A stretch of DNA of 64,000 nucleotides, taken from Chara braunii. Taxonomy: Eukaryota; Streptophyta; Charophyceae; Charales; Characeae. The notes under the pieces are model-generated. The model searched no databases. It saw nothing but the letters and a program-made list of their open reading frames with translations, and was not told the DNA's origin. The translations under genes were made by a program, and so were the position numbers. Shown here piece after piece: positions 10,761 through 22,375 of the stretch (its first letter is position 1; each line of letters begins with the position of its first letter). Location: positions 326,348-390,347 of the forward strand of contig BFEA01000005.1 of the NCBI GenBank assembly GCA_003427395.1. Direction: 5' to 3'.

Positions 10761-11392
10761 GATCCTGTTCGCCTGCACGGTGACCTCGATCGTCGATATA
10801 CGAGCTGGTGTCGAGCGTCGGTTCTGCTCAGCAACTTGGTTTGAACAAGCTCGGTGAGAGGTGTTGCGACGGGCACCTGCTTCGTTGTTACGTTACCAAC
10901 GGCTGGACGAGTGACTACCGGTGGGACGAGTCCTGTGGATCGAATGGGACACTTGCCTGAAACTGGTGCTGATACCGCATGCTGGGGCAATGACTTCTTG
11001 AGGAGATTGTGCCTCATGACACACTGAGGTGGCCCAGCTGGGTTGGATTGAGTACGGGACGCTACGGGAGGTTGAGATAAACCGACTCAACTCTGAGTGA
11101 TTAGTTGACAAGAAAGAGAGCCAAACCACTTACCGATGTGACTATTTGTCTCTCCGACGAACTTGAGTGTCTGCTGCGGCTCACAGCTGTTCGCTCCCCT
11201 CCCCCTTCACGGTCAGTTATTCTTGTGTACAACGGTCGAGGGAAGGGGTTGGTTCCAATCTCTGGTAACTCTCCTTACCTCGGTTTCGCAGGAGGATCAA
11301 GCTCCAAAATCCGATTTCAATTAATTCCCCCATAATTTTTCGAATTTTTTCTTTTAAAAAATGCATTAAAATTTCAATTCAATACCAAAAAA
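10761..11392. other. Region upstream of chromovirus A gag
   Basis: No gene. The LTR and PBS of chromovirus A should lie near here, but I cannot fix either. CCTTACCTC at 11273-11281 is a weak version of the LTR motif described elsewhere. 11320-11390 is AT-rich, with poly-A/T runs immediately ahead of gag. Confidence 0.3.
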
Positions 11393-13759
11393 AATGGCAG
11401 CCGCACCAAGAATTCTCTGCGTGCCACCGCCTGGGCTGCTGAGAACGCCGCTGCAGCCGCCGCCTCCACCGCTACTTCTACTTCCTCGTCCCCGGCCTCT
11501 CCCTCCACAATGGCGGACGGTTCCTCAACCATCAACATGAGCGCCATTAACACCGCATCCTTAGACAGCCTGCTCCGTGACTTCATGGCAGAACAACCCG
11601 CAGCTGAAGCCACCCCCACCAACATCTCCCTACTCACCATGATGCAATCCATGCAGGACACCATCCGTGCCCTCCAATCCTCCTTCGCCACTCCTCTCCA
11701 GCCGGATAGATAACATGGCACAAACATCGACCCCTTCCATCCAAGTGGTCACTACCACGATTCCCACTTCCACGCCGGGTTCTAGTCTGCCAACGTCCTC
11801 CTCTCCTCACTCCCACTCCCACCTCCACCCCTTCTACCTCCACTTCCACCTCCGGTCCATCCGCCACTCCCACCTCCACCGCTTCTATCTCCACCCCCAC
11901 CGCCGGTCCATCCGCCACCCCAGCCTCTACGACCCCCATCCCAACGGCCACCACTAGCGTGTACCACCCACCTCCTCCCTCCTCCTCCCCTCTCATTGCC
12001 CAATTGCCGCACCATCCCCTCGGCACCCAATCCATACCCCCAACTCCCCTCTCACAACCCATCTCTACCTCATCCATCATCACCTCCCTCTGGATGCCCA
12101 CCTACTCGCAAGTCACAACTATGTCACACCCCACCCTCCCCCAACACACCCCGAACGCCCTCCTCCCAACAAACCCCCAACATGACTTCACCCGCCTCGT
12201 TGACGCCTCACCACCCTCGACTTCAACGCACTCGCTACCCACATCCCTAGTTATGGCGAAATCCCCCGAACATTATAGGCCGACGACATTCCAACCTTGT
12301 CCCGTAAACCCAATGAGGATGTATCTCTCTTTCTCCGCCAACTCCAACAAGCTTCCTACCTCCACACCGTCCCCGTCATCCACTGGCTACCCATTGTCGG
12401 TACACGACTCCTCGCCAACACCGCCCACTGGTGCCTCACCGAAGTCGCAAAACCGCCAACTAAGCGCCAGCCATTGCACTCCTTCCTTGAGTGGGCTACG
12501 CTGATCACAACCACCTTCTGCCCACAAAAGACCGTCAATGATTACATCGATTAATTCTGTCGGCTTCGCAAAAATGGCCCCACCGATCGCTACGTCCAAT
12601 ATGTCCGCTCACTACGACAGCATATTCTCGTTCACCTGATCGCCGAGGACACTTTCATCTCCCGCCTCAAGCGTGTCTCCAACCGCGAAATCACCGCCGT
12701 CCTCGTCCATGAGTCCACCACAACATTATCCGATCTTCTCTCCCTCATTCTCCAAATCGACAGTCTCCTCTCAACTCACAAGGCCGCCATCCCCTCCGTC
12801 CCTTCCCGAACACGTTTCTTCCACAACATTGCTTCTGACGAGACCCTCACCACCACAATGTCAGATGAGCGTCCCTAGTTACGGCGAAATCCCCGTACAT
12901 TCTAGGCCCACCACATTCCAACCTTGTCTGGTAACCCCAATGAGGATGTATCTCTCTTTCTCCGCCAACTCCAACAAGCTTCCTACCTCCACACCGTCCC
13001 CGTCACCCACTGGCTACCCATTGTCGGTACACGACTCCTCGCCAACGCCGCCCACTGGTGCCTCATCGAAGTCGCCAACCGCCAACTCAGTGCCGGCCAT
13101 TGCACTCCTTCCTTGAGTGGGCTACGCTGATCACAACCACCTTCCGCCCACAAAAGACCGTCATTGATTACATCGACCAATTCTGCCGGCTTCGCAAAAA
13201 TGGCCCCACCAACCGCTACGTCCAATATGTCCGCTCACTACGACAGCATATTCTCGTTCACCTGATTGCCGACGACACTTTCATCTCCCGCCTCAAGCGT
13301 GTCTCCAACCGTGAAATCACCGCCGTCCTTGTCCATGAGTCAACCACAACATTATCCGATCTTCTCTCCCGCATTCTCCAAATCGACAGTCTCCTCTCAA
13401 CTCACAACGCCGCCATCCCCTTCGTCCCTTCCCAAACACGTTTCTTCCACAATATTGCTTCCGACAACACCCTCACCACCACAATGTCAGATGGGTTCTC
13501 CACACCCGACCTCGACACCGAGTCCACTTCTACCGACCCCCCATCTTTCACCCAGGAAGAAATCAACACCATCCATCTCCTCACGATGGAGCACGGGAAC
13601 CGCCAGGCTCGCGCATCTCCTTCCACCTCGCCCCCTCGCTTAGCAAAGCTCACCCCGGAGGAATGTGCCTACCTCCAAACCAACAATGGCTGTTTTCGGT
13701 GTCGTAAGTTGGGCCACAAGCAAACCAGCTGCCCTAACGCTAGTCAGTTCACCCGATAG
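11393..13759 (+). pseudogene. gag: Chromovirus A gag (broken, internally duplicated)
   Basis: The N-terminal part is Ala/Thr-rich, runs in frame from 11393 to a TAG at 11711-11713 and lacks a clear in-frame ATG. The nearby ATG 11394 is one base out of frame, which suggests a one-base slip at the start. A Ser/Thr/Pro-rich linker follows. Next comes a Retrotrans_gag-type capsid domain with FLRQLQQASYLH, FLEWATLI and YVRSLRQHILVHLI, present twice because 12244-12871 is repeated at 12872-13497. The second copy continues into a CX2CX4HX4C zinc knuckle (CFRCRKLGHKQTSC) near 13700 and stops at 13759. The domain order matches chromovirus gag. Frameshifts and stops make it non-functional. Confidence 0.85.
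12244..13497 (+). repeat. Tandem duplication of about 626 bp within gag
   Basis: 12244-12871 and 12872-13497 align from TCCCTAGTTA(T/C)GGCGAAATC through CACCACAATGTCAGATG, with offset 628 at the left end and 626 at the right because of small indels. Both encode the same capsid segment. The first copy has a TAA at 12552-12554 where the second reads CAA. Confidence 0.9.
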
Positions 13760-13808
13760 GCTCCCCGCTCCATGAGACCTCGGCCCGTCGTATCCGCTAC
13801 CCCACCCT

Positions 13809-15131
13809 TTGCAACATCAGGACCCTCCCACAAATGAACACCGTCCCCTTGCCCATCGCGACCCCACCCCGACATTGACAACTAGTCAACCGGCCCCTCT
13901 ATTGGCATCGGCAATCCATCTGCCACACCCACCTCCGGTGACACATATCCCACCGGATGACACTCAAGCGTCGCAATTTACTCCACCTGGCCCCCTTCCG
14001 ACGATGTCCCTCACCCCGTCGGTCGAGCTCATCACTGGCACGTGTTCCTCTACCCTTCTCCCTAATACCTCTCACATCACCTTCTCCAATGTTGTTGAGG
14101 AACAAGCGCAACACGACCGACTTGTTAGACTAGGCATCGAACAACGCCAACTCAACAACATGATCTCCGCCGCTTGTGCTGGAACCGCCCAGTTTCAGCT
14201 CAAGTTCATATCCATCTCCCTCGCCACATCGACAGTGAAGTTTCGGGCCCTCCTCGATGGCGGGGCTAACGACAACTTCATTATCGACGCCTGTGTCCGC
14301 AAAGCCGGTCTCCCCTCAACTGGCTATGACTCTTCGATCACCATTCGCTTAGGGGACACGGACACAACCGTCATCATCGATCGCACAGGGGACAAGGACA
14401 CAACCGTCATCGTCGATCGCACAGTTCCTGAGGTCACCATGAGTGTTGGCTCCCTCCGCAATCAGATCTCCTTCGAAGTCATGCACCTCATGTGCAACGT
14501 CGTCCTGGGAACTATTTGGATTGATCGCTACATGCCCTACTCTTTCTATCCCTCCTTCATCCGCCTCTCTTCTACTTCGAACTCTATCATTGACATCCCT
14601 TACATTCTCCCCCCTACCTCGAACTCTATCATTGACATCCCTTACATTCTCCCCCCTACCACTGATGGTGGGGCTAACGACAACTTCATTACCGACGCCT
14701 GTGTCCGCAAAGCCGGTCTCCCCTCAACTGGCTATGACTCTTCGATCACCATTCGCTTAGGGGACAAGGACACAACTGTCATCGTCGATCGCACAGGGGA
14801 CAAGGGCACCACCGTCATCGTCGATCGCACAGTTCCTGAGGTCACCATGAATGTTGGCTCCCTCCAGAGTCAGATCTCCTTCGAAGTCATGCACCTCATG
14901 TGCAACGTCGTCCTGGGAACTATTTGGATTGATCGCCACATGCCCTACTCGTTCTATCCCTCCTTCATCCGCCTCTCTTCTACTTCGAACTCTATCATTG
15001 ACACCCCTTACATTCTCCCCCCTACCACCCCACCCCCGTCTCCCCCCACCAATTCCTCTACATGTCTCGCCAACACCCTGACTCCACCTACTATTGTCTC
15101 GTCATCGACCGTGAGCATCCTGATGACTTGA
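13809..15131 (+). pseudogene. pro: Chromovirus A protease region with duplicated retropepsin
   Basis: This 440-codon frame covers the gag-pol linker (Pro/Thr-rich, residues 1-90), a helix-rich spacer, then two tandem retropepsin-like domains. The first starts near 14230 with LLDGGANDNFI and the second near 14666 with DGGANDNFI. Each continues with ACVRKAGLPS, SITIRLGD, VVLGTIWIDR and MPYSFYPSF. The catalytic triplet reads DGG where retropepsins have D(S/T)G, so activity is doubtful. Two smaller in-frame duplications sit inside (a GDxDTTVI(I/V)DRT unit and an SNSIIDIPYILPPT unit). The frame runs off into Pro/Ser-rich sequence because a frameshift near 15060 separates it from RT. Confidence 0.85.
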
Positions 15132-18100
15132 TTCCAACGGACAAACCCGACCAAGCCCCCCCATCCGACCCTCGCATCACCTCTCTCCTCTCAGAATTCA
15201 AGGACGTCTTTCCCGAGTCCTTGCCTGCCCGCTTGCCACCCGATCGCGGTGTATCTCACACCATTAATCTCAAACCCGACCATTCCCCTCCTTGCTGCCC
15301 TCCGTACCAACTCTCCGTCCCCGAGACCGAAGAGATGAAGCGCCAACTCAATGAACTCCTTGAAAAAGGATTCATTAAGCCTAGCTCATCCCCCTTCGAA
15401 GCCAGCTGCCTCTTTGTCAAAAAGGCCGACACCTCGGAGCTCCGCATGTGTACAAACTACCGCGCCTTGAACCGGATCACGATCAAGATTAAGTATCCAC
15501 TCCCCCGGACATCTGAACTTCTTGATCGCCTCCGTGGAGCCAAATACTTCACCAAGATTGACCTCCGCAGTGGCTTCCACCAAATCCGTATTCGCAAGGA
15601 AGATACCCATAAGACCGCCTTCCGCTCTCGCTTCGGGCATTACGAGTTCCTAATGATGCCTTTCAGCCTCACAAATGCCCCAATGACCTTCCAGTGCACC
15701 ATCAACCACATCTTCCGCGATCTCCTCGAAGTCTGCGTCGTGATCTACCTCGACGACATCCTTGTCTCAGTCCCACCTTCGAGTCCCACCTTCAGCACAT
15801 CGAGAAGGTACTTTCCATCCTCTACGAGCAAAAGTTCTACGCTAAGCTTAGCAAATGAACTTTTGTCGCCTCGAGCGTGGACTACCTTGGCTACATTGTC
15901 TCTGTTGACGGTATCCGCATGGACCCCTCGAAAGTCGCCGCTCCTGTCGAGTTCCCACATCCCACCACCTTGCTCCAACGTCGGACATTCACTGGACTCT
16001 CTAACTACTACCGCCCCTTCATCCAAAACTTCTTCGATACCACCTATCCACTATCCACTCCACGAGATCACCCGCACCGCCGAGTCCTTCACATGAACCG
16101 AACGCCGCCAAGCCGCATTCGACAAACTCAAATACCTCATCACTACTGCCCCTATTCTCAAGATCGCCGACCCTTCTCGCCACTTCTACGTCACCACCGA
16201 CGCTTCGGACTTTGCCCTTGGCGCGGTTCTATCCCAACATTTCCCTCACGACCCCCCCACTATCAAAGATTCCCCCACACGATCCGAAGCACCTCCCGAC
16301 GAGTACCCTATCGCATTCGCGAGTAAGAAGCTCATTGCTGTTGAGATGAACTATCCCTCCAATGAGAAGGAACTCCTCCCCGTCAACTATGCCCTTAAAG
16401 TCAGGCGCCCTTACCTCGATGGCCAATACTTTACCATTCGCACCGACAATACCGTCGTCTCCAGTAACCTCACCAAAAAGGATATCACCCCTCGTTAGGC
16501 CCGCTGGCTGGACTTTCTCGCCCAGTTTACCTTCACCGGCTGCCATACTCCTAGTAAGAGCAATCGTGTTGCCGATGCCCTCTCTCGCCAACCCAATCAC
16601 AAACCCCCTGAGAAAGTCTTCGCTGCCATGACGCATGTCAGCCTCCCCTAATATCTCCAACATAGCTTCATCCATGGCTACGCCTCCTGCCCCGACTTCG
16701 GCCCTACCTACACCAAACTCCGCGACCTTGACATTGTCCCTGACTATTCTCTCATCGACCATCTCTTCTACATCGACACCAAAGGAACTCGCCGCCTTTG
16801 CATCCCTTTCGTCCGTGGTCTCCGTACGCAGTTCTTGGCTTAACACCACGACGCCAAGACTGTCGGACACCTCGGTTTCCAGAAAACCATTGACAATATC
16901 TCCCGTTACCTCTACTGGCCCTCGCTCCTTGCCGACGTCAAAGCCCACATCCGTCCTTGCCCTACTTGCCAAACCGTCAATCCCTCCAACCAAGCTAAGG
17001 CTGACAAACTCTAGTCTCTCCCCATACCCACCCACCGCTGGCAATCTGTCTCCATGGACTTCGTTTGTGGTCTCCCCACGACCGACCATGGTCACGATTG
17101 CATCTATGTCGTTGTCTGCCGCCTTACCAAGCGCACCCATTTCATCCCTCGCACCACCACCTGCCAAGCCAAGGACGTCGCCAAACTCTTCTTCGACCAT
17201 GTCACTCGTCATCATGGTCGCCCATAAAACATCATCAGCGATCGTGACTCCCGATTCCTCTCACAGTTTTGGAGAAATCTCTTCAAGGAATATGAGACCA
17301 CCCTCAAGTACAGCACCACCTTTCACCCCCAGACTGATGGTCAGACAGAGAAGATGAATGATACTCTCTAGCGCATCCTCCAGACGTATTGTCATCCCCA
17401 TCGGCACGACTGGGACCAGCTCCTCTCCGCTGCCGGGATCGACTACAACAACGCTGTTTGCCCCTCCACTGACATGTTTCCTTTCTACCTTGACCTTGGC
17501 TACCATCCTCACCTGCCCTCTGACTTCTTGCTCCCCTCGCAGCTCAACCCATCTACTCCCTGTCCCTCTCTCAATGAGTGGGTTGCCACAATGAACCGCC
17601 TCCTAAGGGAAGCCACCAGATCTATTCAACGAACCCAGGAACAACAAGCCAAGCAAACGAACAAACATCGCCGTGACGTCACTTTCCATGTTGTGGACAA
17701 AGTTTGGCTCTCCGCCAAACGCTTTGATCCCGAACAAGGCTTGTCCAAGAAACTCTCGAACAAGTGGCTCAGTCCATTCCCCATCATTGAAAAAAAATCC
17801 GCTGTAAATTACAAGCTCCAACTCCCTCCTGACATGAACCTCGTCCATCATGTCTTCCATGTAGAATACTTGAAAGAATTTCACGGATTCCCTCCTGAGT
17901 TCTCTGATCGTCCTCATCCTCGTCCAGCACCTATCATGCTCCCCACCGGTCCTGAATTCTCTGTGGATTCAATCATCGGCCGTAGAACAACTCAAGTATC
18001 CAACCACCCCGAGCCTATCACAGAATACAAAATACAATGGACAGGATACCCAGATGAAGAATCAACATGGGAACCCCTTGCAAATCTAAAGAACACCATG

Positions 18101-18142
18101 AAACTCGCCCGTGCCTATGATTGTACCCACCCTGTCTCATAG
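15062..18142 (+). pseudogene. pol: Chromovirus A pol: RT, RNase H, integrase, chromodomain (broken)
   Basis: RT (15150-15780) carries [27 protein letters not shown], a MPFSLTNAP segment and YLDD, then a frameshift. RNase H (16140-16600) has TTDASDFALGAVLS and DALSRQ. Integrase shows an HHCC-type end (CPTCQTVNPSNQ), DFVCGLP with the first Asp, [11 protein letters not shown] and TDGQTEKMN with the Glu. The last intact frame (17474-18142) covers the integrase C-terminus and a chromodomain ending in YKIQWTGYPDEESTWEPLANLKN, the histone-reading module that defines chromoviruses. In-frame TAGs occur at 16496, 17012 and 17369, and each sits where chromovirus B has CAA. At least two frameshifts are also present. 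Confidence 0.9.
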
Positions 18143-18822
18143 CTATCTACTTGCCTATGCCTCGACCTGTACATCCCTACTCTACACACACCACCCCTGA
18201 GCCCAGCCTAACCCCTACCTTTGATCTTGATCTCTCGCTGTCTGATCCGCCCTTGCCCAGGCCTAATTCCTTCCCATCTGTCCTCTACCACACTCTCTGT
18301 CTCTCTTGACCAATGGTTTGTGGACTTGCGTGACGCCGAAGATAAAGGATCTAATGGCAAGCGCACGAGGACGATGGCATGCTGCCTCATGATCACGAAG
18401 ATAACGCAGCTGGTTTGGCCACCATGCTGTTTCCTTGGCCGACATCTGGACTCGCGGACTTATTGGAGCAGCGACGTGTGATCTGGACCTTTGCATCAGT
18501 CTGCGATTTCCTTGCTACAGGATCAGACCTCCTTGCAGTTCATGAACCGAATGTACTTCAACACTTGAACTTTGGACACTTGTACTCCTACTTCGTTTTC
18601 CCGCAGCTAGGACATTCGACAACTACCTGTTGCAGCTGCTGGAGACCGGTTCTCTCCCCTATCCTGGATCTGATCAAGACCTTCCTCAAGACATTTTCCG
18701 CATTTTGACACTTTGTTACAGACCTGACACTTTGTTCTTCCCAGATTCCTCGGACACCCCAGCCCTTGAGCATTGAACAAAGTATTTTTATTTTTCCTTT
18801 TCTCAAACCTGACAACCTATAA
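18143..18822. other. Chromovirus A 3' flank, no gene
   Basis: A 3' LTR is expected here, but no TG...CA boundary or upstream partner could be identified. The sequence is C/T-rich with no credible reading frame. Confidence 0.3.
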
Positions 18823-19035
18823 CCTTGTAGAACATCAGTAGGACTGCCCTGCTACTTGTAGAACCTTAATAGGATCACCCTGTTACTTGAACATTGCTAC
18901 CCTCAACCTTGTAGAACTTCAATAGGACTACCCTGTTACCTAAACATTGCTACCCTCACCCTTGTAGAACCTCAATAGGATTACCCTGTTACTTGAGCAT
19001 TGATTCCCCCATCCCCGTAGAACATCAATAGTACT
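18823..19035. repeat. About 53-bp minisatellite
   Basis: CTTGTAGAAC or CCGTAGAAC recurs at about 18825, 18856, 18909, 18962 and 19016, giving spacings of 31, 53, 53 and 54 bp. Each unit continues (T/A)TCAATAGGA(C/T)(T/A)(G/A)CCCTGTTACTTGA or close variants. Confidence 0.8.
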
Positions 19036-19036
19036 G

Positions 19037-19081
19037 TACTGAACTTGAGTCCGGTACTTAAGACCGGACTCAAGCTCAGTA
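19037..19081. repeat. Near-perfect hairpin
   Basis: Arms 19037-19056 and 19062-19081 are complementary with two mismatches around a 5-nt CTTAA loop. The arms centre on CTTGAGTCCGGT / ACCGGACTCAAG. It directly follows the minisatellite. Its function is unknown. Confidence 0.75.
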
Positions 19082-19329
19082 CGAGCAACCAGTTTTCAGC
19101 CTCATTGCTTGTGTTCAGTGTGAATATGCTTCAACATTGTGTTCAGAAATCCAAGATTGCAACTTTGAGACTTTGCCCTTTGTGTCTGCGTCCGTCGAGT
19201 TGTGTCGAGTCTGCGTCGAGTTGAGTGAGTGTGTGTGTGTGCTCTCACTCTCCTTCCCTCTCCCAGCCTCGCTGCCCTGTCTCCGCCTTGTTACAGTTCT
19301 CCCGTGAAGACGTTACAACAGTGCGCAGT

Positions 19330-20045
19330 ATCGACATCAGCATCAGGTAAGTATCCCCTCTCTCTCTCAATCAATCCACAGATCCCGATCTCCCTCCTTG
19401 TCTCGTTCAACACAGCAATGAAGACAGTGTGGTGAATGCCACGTCAGCAATGGTAGACAGCATGGCATGCACCACGTCAGCAAGCCAGAAGACAGCTGGC
19501 GCCACAGCGGAAAGGCGCCAGCACGCGTCCAGCAGTCTCACGTCGTCGTCGCACAGTGCCAGCGTCAAGCCAGCGTCAAGTCAGCACGGCGAGACTGAAT
19601 GTTGACTCCCGGAGGCAGGGGCCTTAAGTAGTGTTGACGAGGTTGACCTGCCTCTGGTCTCCCACCCACGGTGGCTCAGATTGACTCACAACCGACGACC
19701 GGGATCTCGTACAGTTACAGACTTCCACTTGGTCCGGATGCTGTCCGGGTACCTGCATACAAACAAGTGTGTGTGTCTGACCGGCGGCCTGGCTGGGTCC
19801 ATGCAGACTTTGACTGGAGGGCCTCGTACAGTTGACTTTCTGTCAACTGTCGGGCACAGGGCCCCAGAACTCAACATTTGGGGGTCCTGCCTCTTGGCAA
19901 TGCGGCCTAGGGCTGACGTCGGGCCTGAGGGTGGCCCGTTAGACAGTCAACGAGGCATATTGAAGCGGGTTATTGCAGCTTCCATCAAGATTCCAGTGCA
20001 TGATCTGTTCGTCAACAGGTACATGTCTACCATTCAGCCATATGG
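19330..20045 (-). repeat. LTR-like repeat F3, inverted copy
   Basis: The reverse complement aligns in order with 975-1700 (see that entry): ACACACACTTG-type block, TGCAGGTACC, CCAAGTGGAAGTCTG, a CAACACTACTTAAGG promoter-like box, a CATTCAGTCTCGC block, GACGCTGGC units and finally ACTTACCTG near 19344. It has the promoter-then-motif order expected of an LTR on the minus strand. No coding potential. Confidence 0.55.
19344..19352 (-). promoter_or_regulatory. ACTTACCTG motif in F3 (CAGGTAAGT on +)
   Basis: Perfect consensus 5' splice site on the + strand, antisense to the inferred F3 orientation. Confidence 0.5.
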
Positions 20046-20067
20046 GTGGGGTCAATAATCTACTGTA

Positions 20068-20344
20068 CGTCGGGTCGAAGATACCTTAAGAGACCTTGGC
20101 CGAAGTTACATTACGTACCTTGGGTCGAAGTTACCTTACGTCCCTTCAGTCGAAGTTACCGTATGTACATTGGGTCGAAGTTGCATTACGTACGTTGGGT
20201 TGAAAATACCTTGCGTACCTTGGGTCGAAGTTACCCTATGTACATAGGATCGAAGTTCCCGTACATACCTTGGGTCGAAGTTACCTTATGTGCATGGGAT
20301 CCAAGTTCTTGTACGCACCTTGGGTCAAAGTTATCTTATGTACC

Positions 20345-20345
<1 letters not shown>
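20068..20345. repeat. About 24-bp minisatellite, some 12 units
   Basis: Tandem variants of TTGGGTCGAAGTTACCTTACGTACC recur with a 22-25 bp period. Successive units differ by a few substitutions. The array runs directly into the following (GA)n tract. Confidence 0.85.

Positions 20346-20404
<59 letters not shown>
20346..20404. repeat. (GA)n microsatellite
   Basis: 59 bp of near-perfect AG/GA. A second (GA)n of about 34 bp lies at 20492-20525. Confidence 0.97.
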
Positions 20405-20406
<2 letters not shown>

Positions 20407-20491
20407 TCATCTTCTTCTTCTTCTTCTTCCTCCAGTCCACCATCTCTCCGTCACCCTTTAGCTACCTGACCTCTCAGTATCGACATACTGC

Positions 20492-20532
<41 letters not shown>

Positions 20533-21151
20533 CTTTGGGATTTTGACGACATTTGGATACAGACTCGACATTGAGACAGAGACATTGGATGGGGGACTAT
20601 TTGGGGATCGATATCGACGACATTGTGTTGACGACATTCTCATCTCCTCCCTCCTCTTCGTCTGATTCCCCTCCTCCTCATTTGTGTGTGATCTGAGCCT
20701 GGCGCATTCTTCCTATGTGTAGCGCCAGGCCCCTTTACACCTTGCGATGATGATTGATGTATATTTGGTCTGCATTGCGACATTGATTGGTCTGATCATT
20801 GGTATTTCAGTCTTCCCCTGCTCTATCCTGTACTATGTGAGAGAGGTTTTGGTCTGCACCATAATGGTATGCGACAAGTGACAGAACACTCCCATGACTC
20901 GAGTTGATTGAGTACTGTTGTTTTAACGTGTAAGTTTATTATTATATTATAATAATTATACCACCTCTTAAACCACCAGTACCTCGTCCTGGTTAAAAAA
21001 AGAGTCGCAGCGCGTTAACAGTCGCGACTTTAGGGGGTCGGCCGATGTACTACCGGTATGAAGATGAAGTTGGAACTATCAAAAAAGAAAAAGAAAAACA
21101 GACAAAAGAAAAAAAAGAAAAAGAAACTTGAAAATGAGGGCGCGGATCACG

Positions 21152-21163
<12 letters not shown>

Positions 21164-21228
<65 letters not shown>
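21164..21228. repeat. (GA)n microsatellite
   Basis: About 65 bp of GA preceded by a short (CA)n. Confidence 0.97.
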
Positions 21229-21230
<2 letters not shown>

Positions 21231-21351
21231 GCGGAGAGGGCGTGGCGGGACACTAGATAGTGAAAAATGAGATTCAACGTGCCTTCAGCAGGAAGATTCC
21301 TTCTCATTTTTCACATTTGTACAGAGAGAGTGCAGGGGAAGGGGGGTGGAA

Positions 21352-21356
<5 letters not shown>

Positions 21357-21431
<75 letters not shown>

Positions 21432-21433
21432 CC

Positions 21434-21468
<35 letters not shown>
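21357..21468. repeat. (GA)n followed by (CT)n, foldback microsatellite
   Basis: GA repeats (21357-21428) are followed after 8 bp (AGCCGCAT) by CT repeats (21437-21468). The two tracts are complementary and can form a hairpin of about 30 bp. The frames here encode only RE/SL dipeptides and are not genes. Confidence 0.9.
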
Positions 21469-21469
<1 letters not shown>

Positions 21470-21471
<2 letters not shown>

Positions 21472-21650
21472 CATGCTCGATTGAGCGATGCATATGGAGC
21501 CAAGGATCCGCAAAGTGATGAAAAGGACTCGAATGGACAATGCAGCGTCAGCAAAGCATCAACAAGCAATGTACATCCAGATACATACAAAAATAGCACT
21601 ATGTAGCCCAGCGGAGGACTCAAAGATATGACCTGACCTGTCAGATACTG
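21470..21650. repeat. Dispersed repeat F5, copy 1
   Basis: Aligns with 35995-36170. Shared strings include TACATGC, AGGATCCGCAA(A/T)GTGAT(G/A)AAAAGGACT, GAATGGACAATGCAG, CAACAAGCAATG and GATACATACAAAA, and both end near CCTGACCTGACC. No coding role. Possibly an LTR fragment. Confidence 0.65.
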
Positions 21651-21925
21651 ATGCGACACCCCATCATACACCACACATGTGAGAGAGAGGGGAGGGACCG
21701 CATACATACACGAAAGGTCCCTCCTTGACCACGCACATGGGGAGATACCATGGAGGCGGAGATGGGGGGAGAGGCAAGATGAAGATGGAGATGAGGGAGA
21801 AGACCAAGATCGCGATAGTGAAGTCCAAAAATAGTCTCCCTGCTGAATGCCCAATCAACGTCTGCCACAAAAAAAATGTCGAATCAGATCCTGGGCGTCA
21901 TGGCCCGATGTAACCTCTGCCTGTA

Positions 21926-21927
<2 letters not shown>

Positions 21928-21995
<68 letters not shown>
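21928..21995. repeat. (CT)n microsatellite
   Basis: 68 bp of CT followed by a short (GAA)n at 22000-22030. Confidence 0.97.
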
Positions 21996-21999
<4 letters not shown>

Positions 22000-22084
22000 G
22001 AAGAAGAAGAAGAAGAAGAAGAAGAAAAAGAAGAATGTCGGCCTCCAATCTCACCTGCCGTCGGTAGTGATTGACACTCTCCTG

Positions 22085-22375
22085 TCATGCAGGTTGCTGG
22101 CGTGAAGACCCAGCTACAGCGGCCAGGTAAGTCCTCTGTAAACTGTAGGTATGGCCTCCACCCTCTCTCTCCCCTCTACCTCCTATCTGGCCTCTACCTC
22201 TACCTAACGCAGCGCTGCGTCGCATTGCTCGAGCAACGTGTCGCCCAAGAAGTGAGCTACTCGAACTGTGTTGCCCAGGAGCTGGCCCAGCTATAAGTAG
22301 TGCTGGGCCTGGGTGCTGTGCCCACGACTTGCTCCTAGGCTAGGCCTAGAAACGGCCTGCCTGGGTCCCTACCGG
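22085..22375 (-). repeat. LTR-like segment F4
   Basis: Sense is inferred as minus. On that strand a CTTATAGC box near 22290 precedes ACTTACCTG at 22124-22132 by about 160 bp, the same order as in F3 and the M2-family LTR. The sequence is GC-rich and non-coding. No second copy was found in the window, so this assignment rests on architecture only. Confidence 0.35.
22124..22132 (-). promoter_or_regulatory. ACTTACCTG motif in F4 (CAGGTAAGT on +)
   Basis: Perfect 9-mer. The minus-strand reading ACTTACCTGGC also extends the match to the U1 snRNA 5' end by two bases. Confidence 0.45.

Noticed and set aside
16229-17215. 328-codon minus-strand frame opposite chromovirus A pol
   Set aside because: Shadow of the RNase H/integrase coding strand. 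No family resemblance, and the + strand shows clear motifs.
21050-22088. Frames rich in RERERE or SLSLSL
   Set aside because: Artefacts of (GA)n/(CT)n tracts.
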